DNA of 64,000 nucleotides from Bradyrhizobium glycinis (GTDB taxonomy: Bacteria; Pseudomonadota; Alphaproteobacteria; Rhizobiales; Xanthobacteraceae): assembly GCF_016031655.1 (NCBI RefSeq), contig NZ_JACCHQ010000001.1, forward strand, positions 558,001 to 622,000, read 5' to 3'. The notes under the pieces were generated by a model. That model saw nothing but the letters and a program-made list of their open reading frames with translations, searched no databases and had not been told where the DNA came from. Position 1 is the first letter of the stretch. Every line of letters starts with the position of its first letter. Below, in pieces: positions 41,360-49,628 of this stretch. A program made the position numbers and the translations under genes.

Positions 41360-42070
41360 ATGGTACGCAAGCCCACCAGCAAGGAAGCGGCCCGCAAGCC
41401 GAACATGCGCGAGGCGATCCTCGCTGCTGCGGAGGAGCTGTTCGCCACCAACGGCTTCAACGCCGTATCGGTACGCGACATTGCGCTGGCTGCCGGGGCG
41501 AATCCGGGCAGCGTGACCTATCATTTCAAGACCAAGGACGGTTTGCTGCTGGAGATCTACCGGCGCCATTGCGGGCCGATGAATCTGCGCCGTTCCGAGC
41601 TGCTCGCCGCCGCAAAGCGCGTGCGCGATCTCCAGGACCGGCTGGAGGCGATCGTTCGCGCCTATGTGGTGCCGGCTTTCACCTCGGGCAGCGATCTCGC
41701 CGGCGGCGGGGCGCGTTTCACGCGGCTGCGCGCAGTGATGTCGGCGGAAGGTAACGAGGTCGCGCGAAAGATCATCGCGCAGACCTTCGACGACACCAGC
41801 CACGCCTTCATCGACGCAGTGCACGAGAGCCTGCCGCACATTCCGCGCACGGACATCGTCTGGCGCAGCCATTTCCTGCTCGGTGCACTTTATTATTCGC
41901 TGGTGACGCCGGAGCGCGTGTCGCGCCTGTCGCGCGGCGAGGCCGACGGCAGCGATGCCGCCAGCGCCATCGAGCAATTGGTGCAGGCCACCGTCGCCGC
42001 CTTCCAGGCGCCCGCGCTGGATCAGGCCACGCCGGCGCGGCGCCGGCCGCTTGTCGGCAGCAAGGCGTGA
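41360..42070 (+). CDS. TetR-family transcriptional regulator
   Basis: This protein of 236 residues has an N-terminal TetR helix-turn-helix: REAILAAAEELFATNGFNAVSVRDIALAAGANPGSVTYHFKTKDGLLLEIY. The ligand-binding part is longer than in small TetR proteins. It should repress its own operon and the distant extradiol dioxygenase gene through the TTTGTAC operators. No ribosome binding site is visible before the ATG; the expected start of the mRNA is about 5-10 bases upstream, so translation may be leaderless. It is followed 31 bases later by the LigI-like gene. Confidence 0.87.
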   Translation: MVRKPTSKEAARKPNMREAILAAAEELFATNGFNAVSVRDIALAAGANPGSVTYHFKTKDGLLLEIYRRHCGPMNLRRSELLAAAKRVRDLQDRLEAIVRAYVVPAFTSGSDLAGGGARFTRLRAVMSAEGNEVARKIIAQTFDDTSHAFIDAVHESLPHIPRTDIVWRSHFLLGALYYSLVTPERVSRLSRGEADGSDAASAIEQLVQATVAAFQAPALDQATPARRRPLVGSKA

Positions 42071-42101
42071 AGCACGCGGTCTCGCTTCGGCGGTTCACCT
42101 C

Positions 42102-42986
42102 ATGACGATGATGTACACGCCGACCATTCCGCCGCCCGATCCGAACACGCGCACGCCGAAGTTCAGGCTGCCGAGGCAGTCGTGCGACGCGCATTGCCAC
42201 ATCTTCGGGCCCGGCGCGAAATATCCTTACGCGCCGGATCGCTCCTACACACCGCCGGATGCACCGCTGGAGGATTTTCGCGCGCTGCATGCCAAGCTCG
42301 GCGTGGAGCGCGCCGTCATCGTCAATGCCAGCGTGCACGGCACCGACAACAGGGTGGCGCTCGATGCCATCGCTGAGAGCAATGGCGCCTACCGGGCCGT
42401 CGCCAACATCGACGATACCATCACCGAGCGCGACCTGCGCGTGCTGCACGAGGGTGGTTTTTGCGGCTGCCGCTTCAATTTCGTGCGCCATCTCGGCGGT
42501 GTCCCCGACAAGCGCGTGTTCGACCGCATCGTCGCGTTGGTCACGCCGCTCGGCTGGCACGTCGACCTGCATTTCGATGCGATCGATCTGCCCGAATATG
42601 CCGACATGCTGACAAGGCTGCCGCTGACTTACACCATCGACCATATGGGCCGGGTAAAGGCGGCGGACGGGCTCGACCAACTCCCGTTCAAGATCCTGAT
42701 CGAGCTGATGCAGCGCGACGAGAAGTGCTGGGTAAAGATCTGCGGCTCGGAGCGCGTCTCCTCGGCCGGTCCGCCGTTCACCGATGCGGTGCCGTTCGCG
42801 CGAAAGATCGTCGAGACCGCGCCGGATCGCGTCATCTGGGGCACGGATTGGCCGCACCCCAACGTCAAGGTGATGCCGAACGACGGCGATCTCGTCGATT
42901 TGATCCCGCTGTTCGCACCGGAGCCGGAGCTTCAGACCAAGATTTTGGTCGACAATCCCGCGCGCCTGTTCGGGTTCGAGACGTGA
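42102..42986 (+). CDS. ligI: 2-pyrone-4,6-dicarboxylate hydrolase (LigI-like)
   Basis: This is an amidohydrolase-fold protein of 294 residues. It has the PDC hydrolase marks CDAHCHIFGPGAKYPYAPDR, VIVNASVHGTDNRVALDAI, GCRFNFVRHLGG, TIDHMGRV and VIWGTDWPHPNVKVMPNDGD. It opens 2-pyrone-4,6-dicarboxylate to 4-oxalomesaconate in the protocatechuate 4,5-cleavage pathway. The next two genes fit the following steps of the same pathway, which supports the call. No ligAB- or ligC-like gene is in the window. Confidence 0.88.
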   Translation: MTMMYTPTIPPPDPNTRTPKFRLPRQSCDAHCHIFGPGAKYPYAPDRSYTPPDAPLEDFRALHAKLGVERAVIVNASVHGTDNRVALDAIAESNGAYRAVANIDDTITERDLRVLHEGGFCGCRFNFVRHLGGVPDKRVFDRIVALVTPLGWHVDLHFDAIDLPEYADMLTRLPLTYTIDHMGRVKAADGLDQLPFKILIELMQRDEKCWVKICGSERVSSAGPPFTDAVPFARKIVETAPDRVIWGTDWPHPNVKVMPNDGDLVDLIPLFAPEPELQTKILVDNPARLFGFET

Positions 42987-43059
42987 CGACGTCATCGCGA
43001 TCGACACGCTGCGTGGACATGCACTGTGGACGCATGCATACGAGCGAAAGGAGTAGCCC

Positions 43060-43773
43060 ATGACAACAGGCCTCGTCGTCACCGCCCATCCCGGCGATTT
43101 CGTCTGGCGCGCCGGCGGCGCCATCGCACTGCACGCGAAGAAGGGCTATCGGATGAAGATCGTCTGCCTCTCCTTCGGCGAACGCGGCGAGAGCCAGTTC
43201 GCCTGGAAGGAGAAGGGCGCGACGCTTGAAACAGTCAAGGCCGGCCGCAAGGACGAGGCGGAGCGGGCGGCCAAGCTGCTTGGCGCCGAAATCGAGTTCT
43301 TCGATTGCGGCGATTATCCGCTGAAGCTGACGGAAGCACATTTCGACCGCATGGTCGACATCTACCGCGAGCTCAATCCGAGCTTCGTCCTGACCCATGC
43401 GCTGGAAGACCCCTATAATTTCGATCATCCGAACGCGGCGCATTTCGCGCAGGAGACACGTGTGGTCGCGCAGGCCATGGGCCACAAGCCCGGCGCGCAA
43501 TACAAATATTCGGCCCCGCCGGTGTTCCTGTTCGAGCCACACCAGCCCGAGCAATGCAATTACAAGCCGGACACCATTCTCAAGATCGACGAGGTCTGGA
43601 AAGAGAAGTACGAGGCGTTCCAGATTCTCGCTGCGCAAAAGCATCTCTGGGGCTATTACGAGCGTGTCGCGCTCAACCGCGGCATTCAGGGCAGCCGCAA
43701 CACCGGCGTTCCCATGACCTATGGCGAGGCCTATCAGCGCCTGTTTCCGACCGTGGCGGAGGAGCTCGCATGA
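43060..43773 (+). CDS. galB: PIG-L-type metal-dependent hydratase, GalB-like (4-oxalomesaconate hydratase)
   Basis: This protein of 237 residues has the PIG-L/LmbE fold. It starts [23 protein letters not shown], in which the usual AHPDD metal motif reads AHPGD. A second metal histidine is likely in FDHPNAAHF. In Pseudomonas putida GalB, a member of this fold, hydrates 4-oxalomesaconate. The neighbours LigI-like and LigK/GalC-like make this role likely and disfavour a deacetylase. GAAAGGAG precedes the ATG. The stop overlaps the next start by four bases. Confidence 0.8.
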   Translation: MTTGLVVTAHPGDFVWRAGGAIALHAKKGYRMKIVCLSFGERGESQFAWKEKGATLETVKAGRKDEAERAAKLLGAEIEFFDCGDYPLKLTEAHFDRMVDIYRELNPSFVLTHALEDPYNFDHPNAAHFAQETRVVAQAMGHKPGAQYKYSAPPVFLFEPHQPEQCNYKPDTILKIDEVWKEKYEAFQILAAQKHLWGYYERVALNRGIQGSRNTGVPMTYGEAYQRLFPTVAEELA

Positions 43774-44453
43774 AACCGGTCGTCGTTCGCAACATCAAAC
43801 GTGGCGATCCCGCCGGCATGGCTGAATTCGGCGTCTCGACTGTGCACGAGGCTTACGGCCGCATCGGCCTGATGAAGCCTTACTTGCGCCCGGTCTGGGC
43901 GGGTGCGTCGATCGCCGGTCCTGCGGTCACCGTGCTGGCGCAGCCCGGCGACAACTGGATGATCCATGTCGCCGTCGAGCAGTGTCGCAAGGGCGACATT
44001 CTGGTTGTCGGCTGCACCACTGACAATACCGATGGCATGTTCGGCGAATTGCTCGCGACCTCGCTTCAGGCACGCGGCGTACAGGGGCTGATCATTGATG
44101 CCGGCTGCCGCGACGTCAAAGCGCTGCACGAGATGAAATTTCCGGTGTGGTCGCGCGCGGTCTCGGCCAAGGGCACTGTGAAAGCCACGCTCGGCTCGGT
44201 CAACGTCCCCGTGGTCTGTGCCGGCGTCAATGTCGATCCCGGCGACATCGTTGTCGCCGACGATGATGGTGTCGTGGTGGTGTCGAAACGCGATGTGGCC
44301 GAAGTCGCGGAGAAGGCGAAGAAGCGCACCGCGGATGAAGGCGGCAAGCGTAAGCGGCTCGCCTCGGGCGAGCTCGGCCTCGACATGTACAACATGCGCG
44401 AGGCCCTGGCGAAAGCGGGCCTCGTCTATGTCGACACGCCCGAGGACCTCTGA
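43770..44453 (+). CDS. ligK: 4-carboxy-4-hydroxy-2-oxoadipate aldolase (LigK/GalC, RraA-like fold)
   Basis: This protein of 227 residues is in the RraA-like HMG/CHA aldolase family. It shows [22 protein letters not shown], the active-site part [45 protein letters not shown], and [14 protein letters not shown]. The aspartate and arginine in GCRD bind metal and pyruvate in the family. It splits 4-carboxy-4-hydroxy-2-oxoadipate to pyruvate and oxaloacetate, the last step of this pathway. The ATGA overlap couples it to the GalB-like gene. Confidence 0.87.
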   Translation: MKPVVVRNIKRGDPAGMAEFGVSTVHEAYGRIGLMKPYLRPVWAGASIAGPAVTVLAQPGDNWMIHVAVEQCRKGDILVVGCTTDNTDGMFGELLATSLQARGVQGLIIDAGCRDVKALHEMKFPVWSRAVSAKGTVKATLGSVNVPVVCAGVNVDPGDIVVADDDGVVVVSKRDVAEVAEKAKKRTADEGGKRKRLASGELGLDMYNMREALAKAGLVYVDTPEDL

Positions 44454-44467
44454 AGGTGAGCGGACGG

Positions 44468-45337
44468 ATGGATCGTCTCAAGCTGAAGGCCGTGCTCGGC
44501 AGCCACCCTCACGTCAAGGCGGTGAAGAGCGGCGAACTCCGCTCCGACCTCTTCGATCTCGACTTCGTCGAGTACACGCCGACCAATACGGCGTTCAAGC
44601 CGATGGTGCGCGAGCAGGCCTTCGACGTCTGCGAGATGGCGATCGTCACCTATCTGATGGCTAAGGCGCACGGTCAGCCGCTGGTGCTGCTGCCGGCGAC
44701 CATGCTCGGCCGCTTCCAGCATTCCTACGCTCTCTATAATCCTGCGCATCGGACGCTCGGGCCGAGGGATCTCGAAGGCAAGCGCGTCGGCATCCGCTCC
44801 TTCACGACCACGACGGGCGCCTGGATCAGGGGCATCCTCGCCAACGACTACGGCGTCGATCTCGACAAGATTCGCTGGATCACGTTCGAGGATCCGCATG
44901 TCGCCGAATATGTCGACACCACGGAGCGCGCGCCGAAGGACAAGAAGATCCTACAAATGCTGCGCGACGGCGAGCTCGATGCCGTGCTCGGCGAGACCTC
45001 CGATGATCCCAAGCTGAAGCCGCTGTTTCCCGATCCGGCCGCGGAGGCCGCCAGATGGTACGCGCGGCGCGGCGTGGTGCCGGTCAATCATCTCGTGGTC
45101 GTGACCGAGAGCCTAGCGAAATCGCGCCCCGACGTGGTCGCGGGCGTTTATGATCTGCTGAAGCGGAACAAGGCGCAGGCAGGGCCCGTGCCAACGCCCG
45201 ACCTCGTTCCGTTCGGGATCGAGGCCAACAGAAAACCGCTCGAGCTGATCGTCGACTACGCATTCCAGCAGGCGCTGATCCCGCACCGCTATGCCGTCGA
45301 GGAGCTCTTCGACGAGACGACACGGGGACTAAACTGA
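44468..45337 (+). CDS. 4,5-dihydroxyphthalate decarboxylase-like protein (binding-protein fold)
   Basis: This protein of 289 residues is related to the 4,5-dihydroxyphthalate decarboxylases (Pht5 type), which share the periplasmic-binding-protein fold without a signal peptide. Visible parts are FVEYTPTNTAFKPMVREQAFDVCEMAIVTYLMAKAHG, DLEGKRVGIRSFTTTTGAWIRGIL and RGVVPVNHLVVVTESLA. Such an enzyme would make protocatechuate for the cleavage pathway. The substrate is not certain, since family members also work on other ortho-dicarboxylates. A GTG at 44456 is an alternative start. Confidence 0.77.
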   Translation: MDRLKLKAVLGSHPHVKAVKSGELRSDLFDLDFVEYTPTNTAFKPMVREQAFDVCEMAIVTYLMAKAHGQPLVLLPATMLGRFQHSYALYNPAHRTLGPRDLEGKRVGIRSFTTTTGAWIRGILANDYGVDLDKIRWITFEDPHVAEYVDTTERAPKDKKILQMLRDGELDAVLGETSDDPKLKPLFPDPAAEAARWYARRGVVPVNHLVVVTESLAKSRPDVVAGVYDLLKRNKAQAGPVPTPDLVPFGIEANRKPLELIVDYAFQQALIPHRYAVEELFDETTRGLN

Positions 45338-46260
45338 TGGCAGGTGATCCCAGGCGCTGGCAGATCGGGCTGGTCGGCTATGGCGAGGTCGGTAGGATTC
45401 TGGCCGAGGATTTGCGCGAGCAGGACATCAAGGTCTCAGCCTACGACATCAAGCTCGGTGGCGAGCAGGGCGCGGCGCTGAAGGAGCATGCGGCGAAATT
45501 CGGTGTCGCTCTTGCAACCTCTCACGCTGAGCTGACCGCGAGATCCGATTTTATCATCTCGGCAGTCACCGCGAGCCAGGCCGTCCCCGTCGCAAAGGCC
45601 TGTGCGAGCGCGATCAACCAGGGCACCTGGTTCCTCGATTTCAACTCGGCCTCTCCCGGTGCCAAGCAGCGCGCGGCGGCGCTGATCGATGGGGCAGCCG
45701 GGCGCTATGTCGAGGGCGCGGTGATGACCTCGGTGCCGCCGTATCGCATCAAAGTGCCTTTGCTGCTCGGCGGGCCCGGCGCGAGAGAGCTCGAGCCGCT
45801 GCTGAACGCGATCGGCTTTGCCGCAAAGGTGGCCAGCGACAAGCTCGGCGTGTCCTCGGCCGTCAAGATGTGCCGCAGCATCATGATCAAGGGCCTGGAG
45901 GCCATGGTCATCGAGAGCTTCACGACCGCGCGCGCCTATGGCGTCGAGGATGCGGTGCTGGCTTCGCTTGCGGAAACGTTCCCCGGCATCGATTGGGAAC
46001 AGCAGGGGGCCTATTGCTTCCAGCGCGTGATCGAGCACGGCCGCCGCCGGGCCGAAGAGGTGCGCGAGGTCGCCGAGACCGTGCGCGAAGCGGGCCTGAC
46101 GCCGTGGTCGGCGCAAGGCACGGCGGAGCGGCAGGCCTGGATGGCTGATCTCGCCGATGAAGGGCTGTTCGGCATCAGGGGCAGCAGAGAGTTCGCCCGC
46201 AGCGTGGATTGGCGCATCGAGGCGGACCGGATCCTCGCCAGGATCAATCGCACGAAATAG
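45337..46260 (+). CDS. NAD(P)-binding DUF1932 dehydrogenase-like protein (3-hydroxyisobutyrate dehydrogenase type)
   Basis: This protein of 307 residues has an N-terminal Rossmann domain (IGLVGYGEVGRILAEDLREQ) and a C-terminal DUF1932 helical domain (SSAVKMCRSIMIKGLEAMVIESFTTARAYGVEDAVL). The catalytic lysine position of the hydroxyacid dehydrogenase family may be that in VKMCRS. The substrate is not known. It is the last gene of the TetR operon, overlapping the previous stop by one base. It might replace a missing dehydrogenase step (LigC is absent); this is speculation. Confidence 0.78.
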   Translation: MAGDPRRWQIGLVGYGEVGRILAEDLREQDIKVSAYDIKLGGEQGAALKEHAAKFGVALATSHAELTARSDFIISAVTASQAVPVAKACASAINQGTWFLDFNSASPGAKQRAAALIDGAAGRYVEGAVMTSVPPYRIKVPLLLGGPGARELEPLLNAIGFAAKVASDKLGVSSAVKMCRSIMIKGLEAMVIESFTTARAYGVEDAVLASLAETFPGIDWEQQGAYCFQRVIEHGRRRAEEVREVAETVREAGLTPWSAQGTAERQAWMADLADEGLFGIRGSREFARSVDWRIEADRILARINRTK

Positions 46261-46360
46261 AGCATGATCCGGAAAAGTGTGTAGCGGTTTTCCGAAAAGA
46301 TCATGCTCAAACAATAACCTAAAGCGCGATGACGATTCATCCTGATCGCATCGCGCTTTA
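46260..46360. repeat. Two dispersed hairpin elements (GAGCATGATC and AAAGCGCGATG types)
   Basis: GAGCATGATCCGGAAAA pairs with TTTTCCGAAAAGATCATGCTC over most of its length, and AAAGCGCGATG pairs with CATCGCGCTTT. I recall this kind of joined element as common between genes in Bradyrhizobium and Rhodopseudomonas. It lies between convergent genes and probably acts as their transcription end. Confidence 0.75.
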
Positions 46361-46361
46361 G

Positions 46362-46685
46362 TCAGCTCAGGGCCGGGTCGCGGGATTCGAAGCTCACGAC
46401 TTGGTCGCGCGCACGTTCGATCAGATCGATCAGATTGCGGGATTTACGGACGAGCTGCTCGGTGGCCGGCTGGGTGCGAAACTCCGCCAGCACGGCGCGA
46501 ACGCACTTGCTGGCGGCATCGAGCGTCCAGAGCGTACGGTTCACGTCGGCCTGCGTCTGGATGCCCGAGATATCGAGACCCGAGAGAACGTGGCCGATGC
46601 CGTCCAGCCGCTTCACCGCCGTATCGATCGGTGTTCGGGCCTGGACGGAATCATCGATGCTGCTGAATGCGCTGAACAGACTCAT
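46362..46685 (-). CDS. Hypothetical protein, 107 residues
   Basis: This is a mostly helical, soluble protein (for example ASKCVRAVLAEFRTQPATEQLVRKSRNLIDLIERARDQ). No signal or membrane segment and no recognised family. GGAGG lies only one base before the ATG, an unusually short spacing, so the true start may differ. It is followed upstream (46686-46882) by a gap with nothing visible. Confidence 0.55.
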   Translation of the reverse strand: MSLFSAFSSIDDSVQARTPIDTAVKRLDGIGHVLSGLDISGIQTQADVNRTLWTLDAASKCVRAVLAEFRTQPATEQLVRKSRNLIDLIERARDQVVSFESRDPALS

Positions 46686-46882
46686 ACCTCCCCACTGAAC
46701 GCAGATGGTCAGTGCACGTCGTAGTTATGGCGGGCGTGGCCTGCGTCGCAATGCGTTCGGTTACGGTCCGGGATTCTACCGAACTCGAGCGGGTGCGAAC
46801 CGGCGGTAAAATCAAACTGCCGTGGCTCCGCGGCCAACCGGGTTGTGCGCGCAATTCCCGGAATGTCGGCCGCGAAACGCTT

Positions 46883-48118
46883 TCAGCTCTTGAACAGCGT
46901 CGGCCGCGGTCGCGCGAATGTTTGCCGGCCGCCCTTGAAGCCCATCAGGACGTCGGGCAGCTCGGCGATGGCGAATCGGCTGTTCTTGGTATCGAGCACG
47001 ATCAGATCGGCGGGATTGCCGACCTTGATGCCGTAGTCGGCGAGGTTCATCAGCCGGGCCGGCAGCTCGGTCACGAGATCAAGGCAGGTCTCGAAGTCGC
47101 TCACCGAGGCGTGTGCGACATTGGCGTAGAAGTTCGCCATCCGCAGCAGCGAGGCATCGCCGAACGGCGTGAAGGGATTGAGCACGTTGTTGGTCGCGAC
47201 CGAGCAGAGCACGCCGTCGCCGGCAAGCTTGTGGGCGAGGGTCAGCCCACGCGGCGCGTTGTGCGTGGCCTCGCGCCCCATCAGATAGAGATCGGTCGCG
47301 GGCAGGACGGTGACCGCAACGCCTGATCTTGCCAGTTGCGCGGTGGCCGCCTTCATCCGGTCCGGCGGCAACGCCGACAGTTTTGTCGCATGGCCGATCG
47401 CGACTCGTCCGCCGTACTTGCGCTGCTCGGTCTGGCGGCAGACCTCGTCGAGGTGCCACCAGGAGGGATCGAGATCGAAGTCGAGATGGAGGTCGACGTC
47501 GACGTCAAATTCCTGGGCAAGATCGAAGATGCGCGCAAGGTGCGCGTTCGGGTCGGTGTCCATGTAGGGACAGCCACCGATCGCTCCACCACCCTCGCGG
47601 AGCGCCTGGATCAGCAGCTCCTCGGCTCCGGGATCGTTGGTGAGGCCTTCCTGTGGAAAGACGCAGAGCTCGAGATCGATCGCCCAGGCGTAATCGTGCT
47701 TCAGCGCCTTGACCGCTTCGAAGCCGCGCAGGCCGATGCGTGGGTCGATCTCGACATGGGTGCGCATGCGCGTCGTGCCGTTGACGATGGCGCGTTCGAG
47801 CACTCTGGCGCCGCGTGCGTAGACGTCCTCGATCGTGAAATCCTTCTTCATCGCGGCGACGGCGCGGATCGCCTCCGAGACGCTCCCGTGGTCATGCCCA
47901 CAGCGGCCGAGCAGGCAGGCCTTGTCGAGATGGATATGGGTGTCGACGAAACCGGGCAGGGCAAGGTGCCCGTCGACGTCAACTTCGGCGGCCTCGCAGG
48001 CCAGCTTTGGCGCGATCGCGGCGATACGGCCGTCCTTCACGCCGATATCGACAGGTGCGGCGGAAGAGCGCAACAGCGCGTTGCGGAAGATCAGGTCGAA
48101 GGCGGTTTGGCTGGTCAT
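46883..48118 (-). CDS. Cytosine deaminase-like amidohydrolase with altered metal-site motif
   Basis: This protein of 411 residues has the CodA/AtzC branch fold. It shows HxH in PGFVDTHIHLDKA, HLDFDLD and GHATKLSALPPDR. The segment that aligns with CodA GHDDVFDPWYPLG reads ATNNVLNPFTPFG, so the metal-binding Asp is an Asn. Both Asn codons are clear (AACAAC). Either the metal set is different or the activity is changed. The C-terminal end LNLADYGIKVGNPADLIVLD-type part is normal (here MNLADYGI). It shares a control region with the NTF2-like gene and a TGCATGCA-type site. Confidence 0.82.
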   Translation of the reverse strand: MTSQTAFDLIFRNALLRSSAAPVDIGVKDGRIAAIAPKLACEAAEVDVDGHLALPGFVDTHIHLDKACLLGRCGHDHGSVSEAIRAVAAMKKDFTIEDVYARGARVLERAIVNGTTRMRTHVEIDPRIGLRGFEAVKALKHDYAWAIDLELCVFPQEGLTNDPGAEELLIQALREGGGAIGGCPYMDTDPNAHLARIFDLAQEFDVDVDLHLDFDLDPSWWHLDEVCRQTEQRKYGGRVAIGHATKLSALPPDRMKAATAQLARSGVAVTVLPATDLYLMGREATHNAPRGLTLAHKLAGDGVLCSVATNNVLNPFTPFGDASLLRMANFYANVAHASVSDFETCLDLVTELPARLMNLADYGIKVGNPADLIVLDTKNSRFAIAELPDVLMGFKGGRQTFARPRPTLFKS

Positions 48119-48210
48119 GGCGTTGGATTCAGCTGTGGCAACCTAGCGGAAGCCGTAGGCGCGGGCAGCTCCAGATTGTGTGCAGTGCTGAGGTTCGATT
48201 GTCCAAAAAA

Positions 48211-48225
48211 TGTGCATGCACTTTG
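48211..48225. promoter_or_regulatory. TGCATGCA-type operator between amidohydrolase and NTF2-like genes
   Basis: GTGCATGCAC (48212-48221) is a perfect palindrome, followed by TTTG. The block TGCATGCA plus N plus TTT also occurs in the GntR/ABC-transporter control region at 49503-49517 and 49609-49622. It lies between two divergent genes of the same cluster. The GntR protein is the natural candidate regulator. Confidence 0.65.
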
Positions 48226-48268
48226 AGCGCCGAATTGTAAAATAGCGGCATCCGGAGAGAACCTCGCG

Positions 48269-48685
48269 ATGTCTACTCCCGCAAAAGCGGAGCGCCCGAT
48301 GACTGACGCCGAGATTGTTGAAGCCTATCTCACCGCCTCGATGATACCGGATCCCGACGCCGCTGCGGCCTATATGAAGCCGGGCACGGTGATCACGTTC
48401 ACCGGCGGGCGCGCGTTCGACCATCCGCGCGGGCCGACCGGCTTGAACGCGAAGCGCTATCGTTGGGTCAAGAAGAAGATGGACCGGTTCGACGTCTGTC
48501 CGGGCGCGGACGAGACCATCGTCTACAGCGTCGGCACGCTCTATGGCGAGTGGATGGACGGCACGCCGTTCGAAGGCAACCGCTACGTCGATCGCTTCGT
48601 CGTGAGGGGCGGGCAGATCGTGAAGATGGACGTCTGGAACGATAGTGCTGAGCGCATCCTCGTTCAGCGCGGGATCGAGGCCTAA
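48269..48685 (+). CDS. NTF2-like (SnoaL-type) protein
   Basis: This protein of 138 residues resembles the NTF2-like fold: an N-terminal helix (DAEIVEAYLTASMIPDPDAAAAYM), then strands with VITFTGGRAFDHPRGPTG, YSVGTLYGEWMDGTPFEGNRYVDRFVVRGGQIVKMDVWNDSAE. Members are hydrolases, isomerases or cyclases, so no function is assigned. The start at 48269 is chosen by GGAG upstream; 48299 is possible. It ends four bases inside the convergent GntR gene. Confidence 0.72.
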   Translation: MSTPAKAERPMTDAEIVEAYLTASMIPDPDAAAAYMKPGTVITFTGGRAFDHPRGPTGLNAKRYRWVKKKMDRFDVCPGADETIVYSVGTLYGEWMDGTPFEGNRYVDRFVVRGGQIVKMDVWNDSAERILVQRGIEA

Positions 48686-49464
48686 CTCCGTCGAGCCAGC
48701 TTCGGCAGCTTGATCACCCGATTGCTCGTCACCTCGTCCGCATAGGGTGCGAGGATGTCGAGCAGATCGCGGCCGCGCTGTGGAGTGGGAGCGACCAGCG
48801 CACGATTTGCCACGGAATCCAGGTGATGATGCATCAATTCCATCACCTTGGCCGCATCGCCCTTGGCCAGCGCTGCGATGATGGCGCGGTGCTCGTTGAT
48901 GGCGCATTCGGTGGAATGCGGCCGGCTGTACAGCGACAGCGTCAGGCAGCAGCGATAGGCGACCTCGCTGACATAGCGCACCAGGATCGGGCTGTTCGTC
49001 ATGTGGGCGAGCAGGATGTGGAATTCGGTCGCGAGTCGGATCGACACCGCATCGGTGCCGCCGCGGGCGCGATCCTCGGCATCGACATGGGCGTTCAGCT
49101 CGGCGATCTGCGCCTTGGTCAGCTTGCCCGCGAGCTGGCGCACGACGAGGCGTTCGAGCTCGATGCGGATGTCGAAGGCATCGCGCGCCTCCTGCCAGCT
49201 CGGCGTCGCCACCACGGCGATCCGGTTGCGGCGGAGCTCGACGAGGCCTTCGGCGGCGAGTTGGCCCAGCGCATGACGGGCAATCGTGCGGCTGACGCCG
49301 AAGCGCTCGCCGAGCGCGTCCTCCGGCAGTTTGGCGCCGGGCTCCAGCGCCTGCTCGATGATGGCACGCCGGAGCGCGCGGCAGATCACGCTGACCTTGT
49401 CCGACGACTCAGAAGTCTTGCTGCTGACGTGCGCCGCCATCGGCGAATCCCATAGGAGTGACAT
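48682..49464 (-). CDS. GntR-family (FCD subfamily) transcriptional regulator
   Basis: This protein of 260 residues has an N-terminal winged helix (GAKLPEDALGERFGVSRTIARHALGQLAAEGLVELRRNRIAVV) and an all-helical FCD domain (ARDAFDIRIELERLVVRQLAGK, with metal ligands of the FCD type likely in EFHILLAHMTNSP and NEHRAIIAAL). It probably controls the flanking ABC transporter and amidohydrolases through TGCATGCA sites. The ATG at 49464 or 49440 could be the start. Confidence 0.85.
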   Translation of the reverse strand: MSLLWDSPMAAHVSSKTSESSDKVSVICRALRRAIIEQALEPGAKLPEDALGERFGVSRTIARHALGQLAAEGLVELRRNRIAVVATPSWQEARDAFDIRIELERLVVRQLAGKLTKAQIAELNAHVDAEDRARGGTDAVSIRLATEFHILLAHMTNSPILVRYVSEVAYRCCLTLSLYSRPHSTECAINEHRAIIAALAKGDAAKVMELMHHHLDSVANRALVAPTPQRGRDLLDILAPYADEVTSNRVIKLPKLARRS

Positions 49465-49502
49465 CTCTCTTTAGCACAGGCCCGCATCGATTCAGCGCTT
49501 CA

Positions 49503-49517
49503 ATTGCATGCAGTTTG
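49503..49517. promoter_or_regulatory. TGCATGCA-type operator near the GntR gene
   Basis: ATTGCATGCAGTTTG at 49503-49517 lies 39 bases upstream of the GntR start codon, a typical place for autoregulation. It shares TGCATGCANTTT with the sites at 49609-49622 and 48211-48225. Confidence 0.62.
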
Positions 49518-49608
49518 GCTCTCGGATTGCCTAAATCGAATCCGGCGGTTTGGCGCAGGTTTTCGGCTAGGTCATTGATTTTGCGGGGCCCGACCACTGG
49601 CATCCAGC

Positions 49609-49622
49609 TTGCATGCACTTTT
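49609..49622. promoter_or_regulatory. TGCATGCA-type operator next to the ABC transporter start
   Basis: TTGCATGCACTTTT at 49609-49622 ends 6 bases before the proposed start codon of the ATPase gene. So the site covers the expected start of transcription, or the ATPase start is further inside. No clear -35/-10 pair is seen. Confidence 0.62.
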
Positions 49623-49628
49623 CCTGTG

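Noticed and set aside
43013..43038. Possible fourth TGCATGCA operator between the LigI-like and GalB-like genes
   Set aside because: GTGGACATGCA and GTGGACGCATGCA form a short direct repeat, but the following TTT is missing and the place is inside an operon.
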